Part shown: in pieces, positions 1-7,025 of the stretch | Layout of the letters: every line of letters starts with the position of its first letter | Numbering within the stretch: the stretch's first letter is position 1 | NCBI GenBank assembly: GCA_003558575.1 | Contig: PWPY01000058.1 | Coordinates: forward strand, 1 to 7,350 | DNA from: Desulfonatronovibrio sp. | GTDB lineage: Bacteria; Desulfobacterota; Desulfovibrionia; Desulfovibrionales; Desulfonatronovibrionaceae | Direction of reading: 5' to 3' | DNA length: 7,350 nt | The notes under the pieces: model-generated | What the model was told of the DNA's origin: nothing | Seen by the model: the letters and a program-made list of their open reading frames with translations, nothing else | The model's database searches: none | Program-made: the position numbers and the translations under genes

Positions 1-29
1 AAATGATAACTTATTTTTTGAAGCAGGAT

Positions 30-86
30 AAAAAAAGCGGCAGGGTCAAGACTACGTGCATGCTCCGAGAAAAGTTTAACCCTGCC
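30..86 (-). terminator. Putative Rho-independent terminator of the SnoaL-PAS hybrid kinase gene
   Basis: Read on the minus strand, GGCAGGGT (86-79) pairs perfectly with ACCCTGCC (46-39). This 8-bp GC-rich stem is followed after two bases (GC) by seven T residues (36-30). That is the layout of an intrinsic terminator, about 85 bp beyond the kinase stop codon. The loop is unusually long (32 nt) and contains the GCATGC palindrome of repeat copy A. The terminator is therefore built from the 5' half of the repeat plus its flank. Copies B and C lack the perfect stem and the T run, so this role may be specific to copy A. Confidence 0.5.
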
Positions 87-139
87 TGAATTATCAAGTT
101 TTCTTTTGTCAGTCTTCACAATAATTTAAAGGAACTATT
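42..139. repeat. Dispersed intergenic repeat, copy A
   Basis: This is one of three copies of a ~98-bp repeat in the window; the others are at 3678-3775 and 7026-7124, all in the same orientation. Three boxes are identical in all copies: CTACGTGCATGC (here 52-63), CTGCCTGAATT (82-92) and CAGTCTTCA (110-118). A looser tail with a conserved ACTA follows, to about 139. By hand count copies A and B match at 82 of 98 aligned positions without a gap. AAGACT at 48-53 is the reverse complement of AGTCTT at 111-116, so the element has short imperfect inverted ends. It carries no open reading frame of note and lies just beyond the 3' end of the minus-strand kinase gene. The function is unknown. A small non-autonomous mobile element or a structured RNA/terminator element are the leading ideas. 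Confidence 0.85.
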
Positions 140-169
140 GAATGTCCATAGCCGTTACACAACAGAAAT

Positions 170-2269
170 CTAATCATTATCCAGAGCTTCTCTGATCATG
201 GCCGCAAGTTCCTTCAGTTGGTAAGGTTTGCCAATAAAACCCCTTGCACCAGAAGAAAGTGCATCCTTTCCATGGCCGTTGGCCGAATATCCACTTGCTA
301 TAACAACTTTGACCGAGGGATCAAGTTTCAGGAGTTTTTGGAGGCATTTGTGTCCGCCCATGCCGGGCATGTTTAGATCCAGCAAAATCAGGTCGATACT
401 ATCAGCTTGATCCTGGTAGGCTTTCAGTGCTTCTTCTCCGCTGGCAGCTGTTTTGACTCTGTAACCGAGCATTTCCATGGCTTCCCTGGCCAGTTCTCGG
501 ATATCTTGCTCATCGTCAACCACCAGGACAGCCTCTTGACCACCCTGGAGCCTGACTGCCTGTCTCGACTCCTCCTCCGCTATGTCATCCTGTTCCCCGG
601 CAGGCAGATACACTCTGAAAGTTGTTCCCAGGCCGGGCTCGCTGTAACAATGGATATATCCCCCATGCGCCTTGACTATGCCATAGGCCGAAGCCAGACC
701 AAGGCCGGTTCCTTTTCCCACTTCCTTGGTGGTGAAGAATGGATCAAAGATATGCTCCAAAATCTCCTTATCCATGCCGCAACCAGTGTCCGAAACAGTC
801 AGAAGCACATGGTTGCCTGTGTTCGAACCCGGATGAAGTCTGACAAAATCCTGGTCCAGTTCGACATTGCTGGTTTCAATATTCAGTTTCCCACCATCCG
901 GCATAGCATCAACCGCATTATTGGCCAGATTAATCAACACCTGTTCAATTTGTAGCGGGTCCCCTGATACGGGCCGTACTGCCGGGTCCAGATGCAGCTC
1001 CAGACTGATCATTTTGGGGATGGTCCGCTCCAGGATCAGGGCTACACTTTCCACTTCCTGATTCAGATCGACATGAATCTTCCGTGACTCGGCTTTTCGA
1101 CTGAAAACCAAGAGTTGCTGCACCAGTTGGGTAGCTCGGTCCAAACTTTTAGTAATGGTACTGATCCGGGATTGAAATTGTGTATTCGAGACATTGCCTT
1201 GAACCAGCAATTCCATGTTACCGCGAATCACTTGTAGCAGGTTATTGAAGTCATGGGCCACACCCCCGGCCAGAATACCTACGGACTCCATCTTCTGGGC
1301 TTGAAATAGCTGAGCTTGGAGCTTTGTCCGCTCCTGCTCTGCCTGCTTGCGCTTGGTTATGTCTTGCTGGACCCCGAAGTGGCCAATGATTCGACCTTGT
1401 TCGTCATATAGGCATGTACAGTCACAGTTGATGATTATGGGCGTGCCGTCCAGACGTCGTTCACGGCTTTCCAAGTGCTGGTGCCCTTGGTCGTACAAGA
1501 ACTTCAAAAGACGCTGTCCGTATTCCAGGTCGTGAGCAAAAAGGTCTGCCGGGGTAAGCCCAATGAAATCTTCCTCCTTTGCGCCGTACTGGTCTAACAT
1601 TGCCTGATTGACCTTGGTCAAGCGCTGATGGGTCATGGCATACTTCAGTATAGCCGCTTTCTCGTCCTCATTCGCATTGCTCCAGTCCACAGGTTCATCA
1701 AGCATCATGAAGAAAAAACCGTACAGGGACTGAGAGAAAAACAAATTCAACTGTTGTTGATTTTTAAAAAGTTCGTGTGTCTGTTCTTGAACCATTCTGT
1801 TCAATAGCTCATTGCGATCTTCCAGTTCTTTCAGCGGAAAGGATTCATCCTCTGCGTGTTCCTGCGTTGGGAAAGAGACATGTAATCCGTGAATTTTGAT
1901 ATTACCGTTATCTTCATGCAAAACCATCATCATGCGAAAATGCTTCATCTTGACTTTCTGGTTCAGAATTATCGTCTCAAAATCAAGCTCGCAAACAATA
2001 ATAGCATTCTTAGAATCCAGCAGTTTGATATCCTGAGTCCTTATTTTGTAATTCAATGGATTTGGAGCAGAGTGTATATCCCTTGTAAATATATCGAAAC
2101 CCCCTTGAATATCATTGCATGCTTCATCCAACCCGCTCCCATAGCCACAAAAATCATCAGAAAGCATTTCTTTTAGTGACGTGAGGTTTCTTTCGGACAT
2201 GTAGACATCGAGATATCTTTTAAAAGCATTTTGAAATTTTTTTTTATGCTCTAAGCTTGGTGTGTTCAT
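170..2269 (-). CDS. Hybrid sensor histidine kinase/response regulator: SnoaL-like, PAS, HisKA, HATPase, REC
   Basis: This is a 699-aa cytoplasmic hybrid kinase with no membrane segment. Residues 1-~140 resemble a SnoaL/NTF2-like (DUF4440-type) alpha+beta cone domain, a probable ligand pocket. Residues ~145-178 look like a coiled coil. A PAS domain follows (~178-307), ending in the usual [14 protein letters not shown] linker. The HisKA H-box has the phospho-acceptor His339 in [10 protein letters not shown]. The HATPase shows the N-box [10 protein letters not shown] (447-456), the G1 motif DTGCGM (494-499) and the G2 motif GKGTGLGL (518-525). The C-terminal receiver has acidic residues Asp585/Asp586, phospho-acceptor Asp631, Ser659 and Lys681, so all catalytic positions are intact. 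By family knowledge ATP-driven phosphate moves from His339 to Asp631, and an Hpt protein or second regulator would be needed to pass it on. None is adjacent. The start ATG has GGAA about 6 nt upstream. The gene is monocistronic as far as visible. The signal sensed cannot be deduced. Confidence 0.93.
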   Translation of the reverse strand: MNTPSLEHKKKFQNAFKRYLDVYMSERNLTSLKEMLSDDFCGYGSGLDEACNDIQGGFDIFTRDIHSAPNPLNYKIRTQDIKLLDSKNAIIVCELDFETIILNQKVKMKHFRMMMVLHEDNGNIKIHGLHVSFPTQEHAEDESFPLKELEDRNELLNRMVQEQTHELFKNQQQLNLFFSQSLYGFFFMMLDEPVDWSNANEDEKAAILKYAMTHQRLTKVNQAMLDQYGAKEEDFIGLTPADLFAHDLEYGQRLLKFLYDQGHQHLESRERRLDGTPIIINCDCTCLYDEQGRIIGHFGVQQDITKRKQAEQERTKLQAQLFQAQKMESVGILAGGVAHDFNNLLQVIRGNMELLVQGNVSNTQFQSRISTITKSLDRATQLVQQLLVFSRKAESRKIHVDLNQEVESVALILERTIPKMISLELHLDPAVRPVSGDPLQIEQVLINLANNAVDAMPDGGKLNIETSNVELDQDFVRLHPGSNTGNHVLLTVSDTGCGMDKEILEHIFDPFFTTKEVGKGTGLGLASAYGIVKAHGGYIHCYSEPGLGTTFRVYLPAGEQDDIAEEESRQAVRLQGGQEAVLVVDDEQDIRELAREAMEMLGYRVKTAASGEEALKAYQDQADSIDLILLDLNMPGMGGHKCLQKLLKLDPSVKVVIASGYSANGHGKDALSSGARGFIGKPYQLKELAAMIREALDND

Positions 2270-2444
2270 AACTATTTCCAGTAGTCTGGATATTAATAAA
2301 AGGTTTCACAATCCAAAAATGGAGGCCAACTCTGCCCTTAGTCATCCTTCCTGCCCCATGATCACTTCTTTGTCTACAACCTTTTGGACTCCCCCAAAAC
2401 CTGAACCTTTCTACCACCACTACAAGTACGTTCACCCCATATCT

Positions 2445-2462
2445 TATTAGTATTCACTAATA
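2445..2462. promoter_or_regulatory. AT-rich palindrome, possible operator upstream of the kinase
   Basis: TATTAGT (2445-2451) and ACTAATA (2456-2462) are perfect inverted arms separated by the 4 bases ATTC. The site sits about 180 bp upstream of the minus-strand kinase start and about 200 bp upstream of the plus-strand small genes. This size and symmetry suit a dimeric repressor or activator site. It is too AT-rich to be a good terminator. No regulator can be assigned. Confidence 0.35.
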
Positions 2463-2570
2463 TAATCTAAAATTTTTCTCAAAAAATATATGAGCGGGCT
2501 TCATAGGTCCGATTTCTGTGGCTTTTCGTTTTTCTGAGAGCTGGAAAAGCAAGCCGTGTGGGTTGGGGTG

Positions 2571-2590
2571 GGACCTCATATATAAGGTAC
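2571..2590 (+). promoter_or_regulatory. Quasi-palindrome with -10-like core upstream of small operon
   Basis: GGACCTCATATATAAGGTAC is an imperfect palindrome: the arms GGACCT and AGGTAC match at five of six positions and the centre alternates AT. It contains TATATA/TATAAG, which could serve as a -10 element for the plus-strand small genes, but no good -35 is found at the right distance. It could be an operator overlapping a promoter. The assignment is tentative. Confidence 0.3.
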
Positions 2591-2598
2591 TTAGGGGA

Positions 2599-2618
2599 GG
2601 TAGAACCAACATTCTACC
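2599..2618 (+). promoter_or_regulatory. Leader hairpin ahead of the small operon
   Basis: GGTAGAA (2599-2605), loop CCAACA, and TTCTACC (2612-2618) form a perfect 7-bp stem with a 6-nt loop. With bulges the stem can extend outward through GGGG (2594-2597) and CCCC-type bases after 2618. No T run follows, so it is not a standard intrinsic terminator. It lies 45 bp before the first small gene and could be a leader RNA element, a protein-binding hairpin or a DNA cruciform site. Confidence 0.4.
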
Positions 2619-2663
2619 CCACCCGGGGGTATCTGAAATCTTCAACCCCAGCAGGTGATCCTC

Positions 2664-2837
2664 ATGCACGGAGTGTTCTCCACGATCGGTGGTCAGGCTG
2701 ACGGCTTGGCCGAGGCAGTTTTTCTCTCTGAGTGCTGTGCTCAGACCTACTGTCTGCTGCTAACTCTTACAGCAGGCTGGCCTGGACAGTGGATAGTTCT
2801 ACCCTGTGATGAGCAAGGGTCTGTGCTTAACTCTTAA
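2664..2837 (+). CDS. Small hypothetical protein, 57 aa, Cys-containing
   Basis: The product is an unrecognised 57-residue protein beginning MHGVFSTIGGQADGLAEAVF. I prefer the ATG at 2664 because AGGTG at 2653-2657 lies 6 nt before it; an in-frame GTG at 2655 overlaps that site and has no ribosome site of its own. The sequence has four cysteines, including a CC pair and a later single Cys, and a short hydrophobic stretch (TYCLLLTLTAGW) that is too short for a confident membrane helix. The stop codon is 14 bp before the next ATG, which has a strong GGAGGT, so the two genes look like an operon. A 6-bp inverted repeat (CTGCTG 2754-2759, CAGCAG 2770-2775) lies inside the gene. No function can be assigned. 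Existence is supported by ribosome site and spacing only, and it could be a chance frame. Confidence 0.4.
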   Translation: MHGVFSTIGGQADGLAEAVFLSECCAQTYCLLLTLTAGWPGQWIVLPCDEQGSVLNS

Positions 2838-2841
2838 CCCT

Positions 2842-2847
2842 GGAGGT
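2842..2847 (+). promoter_or_regulatory. Strong ribosome binding site GGAGGT for the zinc-ribbon gene
   Basis: A full GGAGGT lies 4 nt before the ATG at 2852. This is the best Shine-Dalgarno sequence in the window and fixes the start of the 103-aa gene. The same hexamer recurs at 3140-3145 near the end of that gene. Confidence 0.7.
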
Positions 2848-2851
2848 AACT

Positions 2852-3163
2852 ATGCCTATTACTTTAGACTATGGAATGGTTGTTGGCTCAATGTTCTGGC
2901 CGTGCTGCTGCGACATGTGCGGCATGCAGTTCGACAAAGAGTTCAAAGACGATGCCGAGGTGCCGGATAGTTTGCCAGAGATCCTATCGGACCTGTGCTC
3001 ACTTTGCTCCGGTACATCTGGTCCACGGATTCATATCCCAGGCGGACACGAAGACAATGGCGACTTTGACATGGACCTTGAGGAGCACCTGGACTGGCTC
3101 GCAGAAGAGTGTCCACCAGTAAAATCCTTAACATACTACGGAGGTACAACATCCTTATCGTGA
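2852..3163 (+). CDS. Small acidic zinc-ribbon-like protein, 3' end probably altered by a rearrangement
   Basis: This is a 103-residue hypothetical protein. It has two Cys knuckles, CDMCG (Cys20, Cys23, preceded by Cys18 and Cys19) and CSLCSG (Cys49, Cys52), 25 residues apart, which is the pattern of a four-Cys zinc ribbon. The middle and C-terminal parts are acidic (GHEDNGDFDMDLEEHLDWLAEE). Zinc binding is inferred; the family is not recognised. Start choice is firm because of the GGAGGT 4 nt upstream. The last codons run into the antisense end of a broken PAS gene. A second GGAGGT (3140-3145) followed by ACAACAT suggests the original gene stopped at about 3153, possibly with an ATGA overlap to a next gene, so the final residues SLS are probably junction-derived. 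It forms an operon with the 57-aa gene upstream. The composition and gene style differ from the kinases on either side, which fits an imported fragment. Confidence 0.65.
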   Translation: MPITLDYGMVVGSMFWPCCCDMCGMQFDKEFKDDAEVPDSLPEILSDLCSLCSGTSGPRIHIPGGHEDNGDFDMDLEEHLDWLAEECPPVKSLTYYGGTTSLS

Positions 3164-3540
3164 AAGGCGATTGTCTGGATGGAAATCTCAACGTAAAATA
3201 CGCTTTGGTCTTTTGGTCTGAGGGCTTCCCACTCGAAAAGTAATTTTTCGCCATTTAGAACTTTTTTCCATTTGTCCTGCATATCCTCCAGCATCATCTT
3301 AGGGCTGGACACATCTTCGATGGTCAATTCAATTGCTTCTTCTTTGGTCAGTCCATACATCCTGCACATCTTATCATTGACGTCAAGAATCTTTCCCTCA
3401 AGATCATGAATAAAAATAGCATCTTGTGTATTGTCGAGTATCTTTTTCAGACGATCTTCTACAAGAATCCGTTCAGATTCAGCTTTTTCCAATTCCTGAA
3501 TCCGTCTTTGCAATTCTTCATAAGTGGGTTTTTCAGCCAT
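3136..3540 (-). pseudogene. Truncated PAS-domain sensor protein (5' remnant of a kinase or diguanylate cyclase-type gene)
   Basis: This 134-residue frame begins MAEKPTYEELQRRIQELEKA, a coiled-coil start (1-31) typical of PAS sensor kinases in Desulfobacterota. One PAS fold follows (~32-130), with features such as LDNTQDAIFIHDLEGKILDV and NDKMCRMYGLTKEEAI. The PAS domain reaches its last strand (IAFHDKDVV) and then stops after two foreign codons (PP). No output domain follows. The normal continuation (a DITERK-type linker, then HisKA or another output) is missing, and the plus-strand small operon occupies its place. I therefore read it as a gene beheaded at its 3' side at about 3147-3153. A free-standing single-PAS protein is possible but less likely. 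The start ATG has only a weak AAGA-type ribosome site. The tail overlaps the zinc-ribbon gene antisense by about 28 bp. Confidence 0.75.
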
Positions 3541-3919
3541 ATAATATTCTTTTAGTAAGGCAGGAAAAAGACTAAGGACAATTTTTGATAGATGAACTTC
3601 AAGGCTAAATTAAACCGCCGCTAAATTCAATAGACTTTCCTGAGATTTGGTTTCAATGGTGGGATGAGAAATTTGATAGGGTCCAGACTACGTGCATGCC
3701 CTGAGAAAAGTTTAAGCCTGCCTGAATTTTCAAGCTTTGTTATGCCAGTCTTCAGAGTAATTGAACTGGACTAATCATGAGCTATGCCCGGTTAATTGCT
3801 AAACCCGGAAATATTGAAACTGAGTTGCGCCAGCCAGATTTTCCAAAAAGCAATGCTATTCTGATCAGTACGAAGCAAATAAGACCTTTGTCATCCATAT
3901 CAGCCTGGATTTTTTCATT
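3541..3919. other. Non-coding gap containing repeat copy B
   Basis: The gap lies between the second kinase (whose stop is at 3920) and the start of the PAS remnant, both on the minus strand. It contains repeat copy B at 3678-3775. 3776-3919 holds only short frames without ribosome sites; a plus-strand frame starting at 3777 runs antisense into the kinase and has no domain. 3541-3677 is the leader of the PAS remnant, AT-rich, with no clear promoter. Confidence 0.6.
3678..3775. repeat. Dispersed intergenic repeat, copy B
   Basis: This second copy has the same orientation as copies A and C. The three invariant boxes are at 3688-3699, 3718-3728 and 3746-3754, with exactly the same spacing as in copy A (30 and 28 bp between box starts). 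It is about 84% identical to copy A by hand count, without gaps. It lies downstream of the membrane hybrid kinase and upstream of the PAS remnant. The short inverted ends are AGACT (3685-3689) and AGTCT (3747-3751). The 8-bp terminator stem of copy A is not preserved. Confidence 0.85.
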
Positions 3920-6226
3920 CTATTTTACTTTTAGAATTTTTTCTATCTCCATCCTGCAGAGCTCAAACTGCTTTTTCAATCCAGGCAGAAGATTTTTTAT
4001 TTTATCAAGCTCCTCCGCTTGGCCATGAGTTTCCATTTTTCTAGCAGTCTCGCAAACGCCCATACAACCGGTATTGGCTGAATTGCCTTTGATAGAGTGA
4101 GCTGTGCGTATGGCCTTCCGTATGTCTTTCTCTTCCAGAGCCTTTTGCATTTCTTTAATTTTGACCGGAACATCCTGCAGATATATGTTTGCGATTTCCC
4201 TGGCCAGTTCATGGTCTTGGCCCATGCGGTGAAACAAAGTCTGATAATCAAATGCTTTGCTTGGGGTTCTTTCTTCTGTCCGGGTGCTGCAAACTCTTTC
4301 ATCTAAATCTTCTGCCTTTCCGGCTTTTACCTCCAAATCTTCTGGTTCAAGCCATTTGCCAAGCACTCTGCCCAGCACTTGAGGGCTTATGGGTTTGGCT
4401 ACATAATCATCCATGCCGGCCTCCATGCACCGTTCTTTGTCCTGATGCATGGCCCCGGCGGTCATGGCAATGATGGGAATGCGGAATGATGAGTAATGAA
4501 TGATGAGGGAATCACTGACATTTTCATTCTTCATCATTCTGCATTCATCATTCATCATTTTTCTTATCTCCCGCGTTGCTTCCAATCCATCCACTTCAGG
4601 CATCTGCACGTCCATGAGTACAAGATCATAAGGGATGCTTTTCAGAGCATTGAGAGCTTCTTGCCCATCGGCAACAGCTTCGCCCTTCAGGCCCATTTTC
4701 TTAAGCATGCCCAGGGCGACCTGTTGATTAACTATATTATCCTCGGCTATCAAAATGCGCACATTATTGCCTTGTCCGAAATGCACAAGTTGGCTATCGG
4801 AAAGATAATCAGCAGATTCTTCTGAGCATTTCTTGTCCTCTTTCAAGGCCAAATCCATCTGGACAGTAAACCAGAACGTAGCTCCTTTGCCTTCCTCACT
4901 CTGCACTCCGATCTGCCCGCCCATCATTTCCACCAGTTGTTTTGAAATTGACAGACCCAAACCAGTCCCGCCAAACTTACGGGTAATTGATGTATCCACT
5001 TGGCTGAACTTGTTAAATAGGAGGTCAATTTTGTCTTCGGGAATGCCTATTCCGGTGTCTATAATGGTAAAATGAAGCAGAAAAGACTGATTGTCAGACT
5101 GCTCAACCCCGACCTTGACCTTCACCTCTCCATGGGCGGTAAATTTGATAGCATTGTCAGCCAGATTGGTCAAAATTTGGCGCAACCGGCTGGGGTCTCC
5201 GCAGAGTAAAAGTGGAACATCAGGATCAATCTCGCAAATGAACTTGAGACCCTTCTCCTTGGCCCGCAGGGCCATAGTAAAGGTAAAGTTGTTCATCAGG
5301 CTCTGCAGGTTAAGGCGGAGCTTTTCCATGCTAAGCTGCCCGGCCTCGATCTTGGAAAAGTCCAGAATGTCGTTGATAAGAGTAAGCAGGGATTTGCCAC
5401 TGGACTGGATGATTTCGGCATGTTGACGTTGCTCCGGGGTCAGGTCGGTGTCCAGAAGCAGGTTGGTCATGCCTATGACTCCATTTAGAGGTGTACGAAT
5501 CTCATGGCTCATGTTGGCCACAAACTCTGACTTGGCTTGACTGGCAGCCTCGGCTTGCCGGACTAAGTCCACAAATCTGGTGTTTATGACCTTGGCAATC
5601 AGAGCCACCACGGAAAAAATCGCAAGCATTCCCATAAGCCCTATCCAAAGCGTCCTGGAATAAACAGTATCCAGAAAATCCTCTCCATGACTGCTTAGTT
5701 CCCAAGCTTTGTCGGAAAGAATGGTTGCCACTTGCTGTAGATGCATCGAAAGTTGGATGTAGTGATTTTGAGCTGCAAAAAGGTATTGTTCAGCCACAGT
5801 TTGATCAATGGCAATGATGTCTGTGGCCATGATTACAAATGATCGGTATTTATGAAATTCTTCCATTAAGCCATCTGTACTTTCCTGGTGCACAAGTTTG
5901 TGTTCGGTTATAATGAGCATACGTCTGTCAAACTCATCCAAGGCATCCACAACTCCAGAATGGAAACGGTAGAGTTCTATAGCACTCATGGTTTTGTCTC
6001 GAGCAGATAACAATGCGTTGTTGATTTCCTGATGCTTGAGGACCATGTCTTCGTTAAGCTTAGCGGCCTTCAAAGACATGCTTTGGAGCTCACGCTGGCT
6101 TGCCGAAATTTTTTCAGTTTCCTGCTTCAAGGTGTAAAGCGAGCCATATACAAGAAATGCTCCCAAAACAGCCATTAAGGCCACTGGAATAAGAAGAATG
6201 GCTGATCTTTTGAGTGTTGATTGCAT
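3920..6226 (-). CDS. Membrane hybrid sensor histidine kinase: TM, periplasmic helical sensor, TM, HisKA, HATPase, REC, Hpt
   Basis: This is a 768-aa tripartite kinase of the ArcB/BarA style. TM1 lies at ~8-33 and TM2 at ~193-212. Between them is a ~160-residue helical periplasmic sensor. HisKA carries His241 in [13 protein letters not shown]. The HATPase has N-box Asn358, DTGIGIP (390-396) and GGTGLGLS (419-426). The receiver has Glu494/Asp495, phospho-acceptor Asp539, Thr589 and Lys611. The C-terminal Hpt (~665-765) has His710 in [12 protein letters not shown]. All four relay sites are present, so a His-Asp-His relay to an unlinked regulator is expected. There is no obvious HAMP domain; the ~18 residues after TM2 lead straight to the HisKA helix. 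Residues ~557-582 are a low-complexity insertion in the receiver, encoded by an inverted repeat. The start codon is 10 bp after the upstream phosphatase stop and has no clear Shine-Dalgarno, so translation is probably coupled. The ligand is unknown. Confidence 0.94.
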   Translation of the reverse strand: MQSTLKRSAILLIPVALMAVLGAFLVYGSLYTLKQETEKISASQRELQSMSLKAAKLNEDMVLKHQEINNALLSARDKTMSAIELYRFHSGVVDALDEFDRRMLIITEHKLVHQESTDGLMEEFHKYRSFVIMATDIIAIDQTVAEQYLFAAQNHYIQLSMHLQQVATILSDKAWELSSHGEDFLDTVYSRTLWIGLMGMLAIFSVVALIAKVINTRFVDLVRQAEAASQAKSEFVANMSHEIRTPLNGVIGMTNLLLDTDLTPEQRQHAEIIQSSGKSLLTLINDILDFSKIEAGQLSMEKLRLNLQSLMNNFTFTMALRAKEKGLKFICEIDPDVPLLLCGDPSRLRQILTNLADNAIKFTAHGEVKVKVGVEQSDNQSFLLHFTIIDTGIGIPEDKIDLLFNKFSQVDTSITRKFGGTGLGLSISKQLVEMMGGQIGVQSEEGKGATFWFTVQMDLALKEDKKCSEESADYLSDSQLVHFGQGNNVRILIAEDNIVNQQVALGMLKKMGLKGEAVADGQEALNALKSIPYDLVLMDVQMPEVDGLEATREIRKMMNDECRMMKNENVSDSLIIHYSSFRIPIIAMTAGAMHQDKERCMEAGMDDYVAKPISPQVLGRVLGKWLEPEDLEVKAGKAEDLDERVCSTRTEERTPSKAFDYQTLFHRMGQDHELAREIANIYLQDVPVKIKEMQKALEEKDIRKAIRTAHSIKGNSANTGCMGVCETARKMETHGQAEELDKIKNLLPGLKKQFELCRMEIEKILKVK
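4484..4553. repeat. In-frame palindromic insertion inside the receiver domain
   Basis: Two GAATGATGA units (4484-4492, 4498-4506) face two TCATCATTC units (4531-4539, 4545-4553). The units in each arm are 14 bp apart, giving 23-bp arms that match at 19 positions around a 24-nt loop. Translated on the minus strand it gives [12 protein letters not shown], then a short linker, then LIIHYSSF. This peptide is unrelated to receivers and lies between the LEATREIRK and PIIAMTA segments. The distance from phospho-Asp539 to Thr589 is 50 residues, about 20 more than in ordinary receivers. The frame is kept. It looks like a copy of a small palindromic repeat of the kind that yields NDE/HHSSF-type peptides in many genomes. 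Confidence 0.75.
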
Positions 6227-6236
6227 TGTTTGTCAG

Positions 6237-6887
6237 TTATTGGTGGTTTGCCAATAACCACTCCCAGTCCTCAGGCAAAATGCTGGCTACATATTCAAAT
6301 TCTCCTGCTCCCAGAGGTTTGAACACGATCACCGTGCCTTCGACCTCAGGAAAATAGCCCATCAGGTCAGCCAGATTCGGGGCATGAGCTACCAATATCC
6401 GGTTCTGAATCTGTTCAACAACAGGATTTGAGACCAGTTCCCGTGTTTTCGCTATCACTGGCTTTTTTTGCTCGCTGGTCAGATGTGCAGTATACATGAG
6501 CTGGTTTTCAACCCGGAAATCCGGACCAAAAGCCAGCAACGCGGACTCACTTGCCCGGCAAAGCGGACTGCTCAGAACCTCAGAGTAGGGAATGCCCGCC
6601 GAACGTATTGCCTCACCCACAAGGGATATTTCGACCCGACCCTGATCAGTCAATGGGCGTTGTGTACCGCAGTCTTCTAAGTCAATGGGGACTTGGTCAG
6701 GCTGACCAGGATCGGTCCTGCCGTGACGCATATAAAGGACAAATCCTCCTGAACGCAGCTCATCTAAAAGGGCCTTGTTCGGATTGATGACTTCAAACTC
6801 ATGTTCATCAGCAGCTTGGAGGGAAAATGTTGTCAACAGCAGGCAGGAACATACAACAAAAGCACATTTTACAATCAATTTCGACAT
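6237..6887 (-). CDS. Exported histidine phosphatase superfamily protein (SixA/phosphoglycerate-mutase-like fold)
   Basis: This 216-aa protein starts MSKLIVKCAF. I choose the ATG at 6887 because GGAG (6897-6894) lies 6 nt before it; an in-frame ATG at 6899 has no ribosome site. A Sec signal peptide is clear: Lys-containing start, hydrophobic core, and a likely cleavage after LQA before ADE (near residue 26). No lipobox fits. The catalytic motif is YMRHGRTD, with the phospho-accepting His55 next to Arg54 and Gly56. Arg111 in SSPLCRASES and His168 in VAHAPNL complete the usual pocket. The family removes phosphate from small molecules or proteins; SixA acts on cytoplasmic phospho-His, but the signal peptide places this one in the periplasm, so a different substrate is likely. 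The stop codon is 10 bp before the membrane hybrid kinase, so both probably share one transcript. The substrate is unknown. Confidence 0.9.
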   Translation of the reverse strand: MSKLIVKCAFVVCSCLLLTTFSLQAADEHEFEVINPNKALLDELRSGGFVLYMRHGRTDPGQPDQVPIDLEDCGTQRPLTDQGRVEISLVGEAIRSAGIPYSEVLSSPLCRASESALLAFGPDFRVENQLMYTAHLTSEQKKPVIAKTRELVSNPVVEQIQNRILVAHAPNLADLMGYFPEVEGTVIVFKPLGAGEFEYVASILPEDWEWLLANHQ

Positions 6888-6936
6888 AGTTAACTCCATG
6901 GCATATTACAAATAATCTACTCTGGAACAAAGCAGA

Positions 6937-6970
6937 GATATACTTAGCTTTACTAAAAAACTACTGTCAA
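6937..6970 (-). promoter_or_regulatory. Weak candidate promoter of the phosphatase-kinase operon
   Basis: On the minus strand a perfect TTGACA lies at 6970-6965. The best downstream AT-rich hexamer, TATATC (6942-6937), is 22 bp away, which is too far for a standard sigma-70 promoter. Closer hexamers match poorly. A closer TAATAT (6908-6903) would start transcription on top of the ribosome site. The promoter is therefore unresolved; activator help or another sigma factor is possible. Confidence 0.25.
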
Positions 6971-7025
6971 CCTTCAGGACAGAATCTCAAAGGGGCAAGA
7001 TGTCATGACGCTGTGTACGGATAAT

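Larger units (their letters stand above)
2270..2663. other. Long non-coding gap between the kinase gene and the small plus-strand operon
   Basis: No convincing gene lies here. The left part (2270-~2440) is the leader of the minus-strand kinase; short open frames on either strand lack ribosome sites and recognisable domains. The middle (2440-2500) is very AT-rich and holds a palindrome at 2445-2462. The right part (2550-2640) is G/C-rich and holds a palindrome and a hairpin ahead of the small plus-strand genes. The base composition changes visibly around 2500. I could not assign a clear sigma-70 promoter to the kinase. Confidence 0.6.

Noticed and set aside
42..139. Integron attC site
   Set aside because: Size and direct orientation fit, but I see no paired RYYYAAC/GTTRRRY ends or the extended imperfect stem expected for attC.
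407..955. 182-aa plus-strand open frame antisense to the first kinase
   Set aside because: It lies fully opposite conserved HATPase and receiver codons, has no ribosome site and no recognisable domain; a shadow frame.
2280..2289. Partial fourth copy of the dispersed repeat (CCAGACTAC on the minus strand)
   Set aside because: Only 9 bases match and none of the other boxes follow at the expected spacing; likely chance.
2244..2435. 63-aa minus-strand frame overlapping the first kinase start
   Set aside because: No ribosome site or domain; composition looks like a translated leader. A decayed gene cannot be excluded but nothing supports it.
2943..3254. 103-aa minus-strand frame opposite the zinc-ribbon gene
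   Set aside because: Spans the rearrangement junction in another frame than the PAS remnant, and lacks a ribosome site and any motif.
3777..4028. 83-aa plus-strand frame after repeat copy B
   Set aside because: No good ribosome site, more than half antisense to the kinase Hpt domain, no family resemblance.
6888..6899. Four-codon longer start for the exported phosphatase (ATG at 6899)
   Set aside because: This ATG overlaps the GGAG that serves the ATG at 6887 and has no ribosome site of its own.
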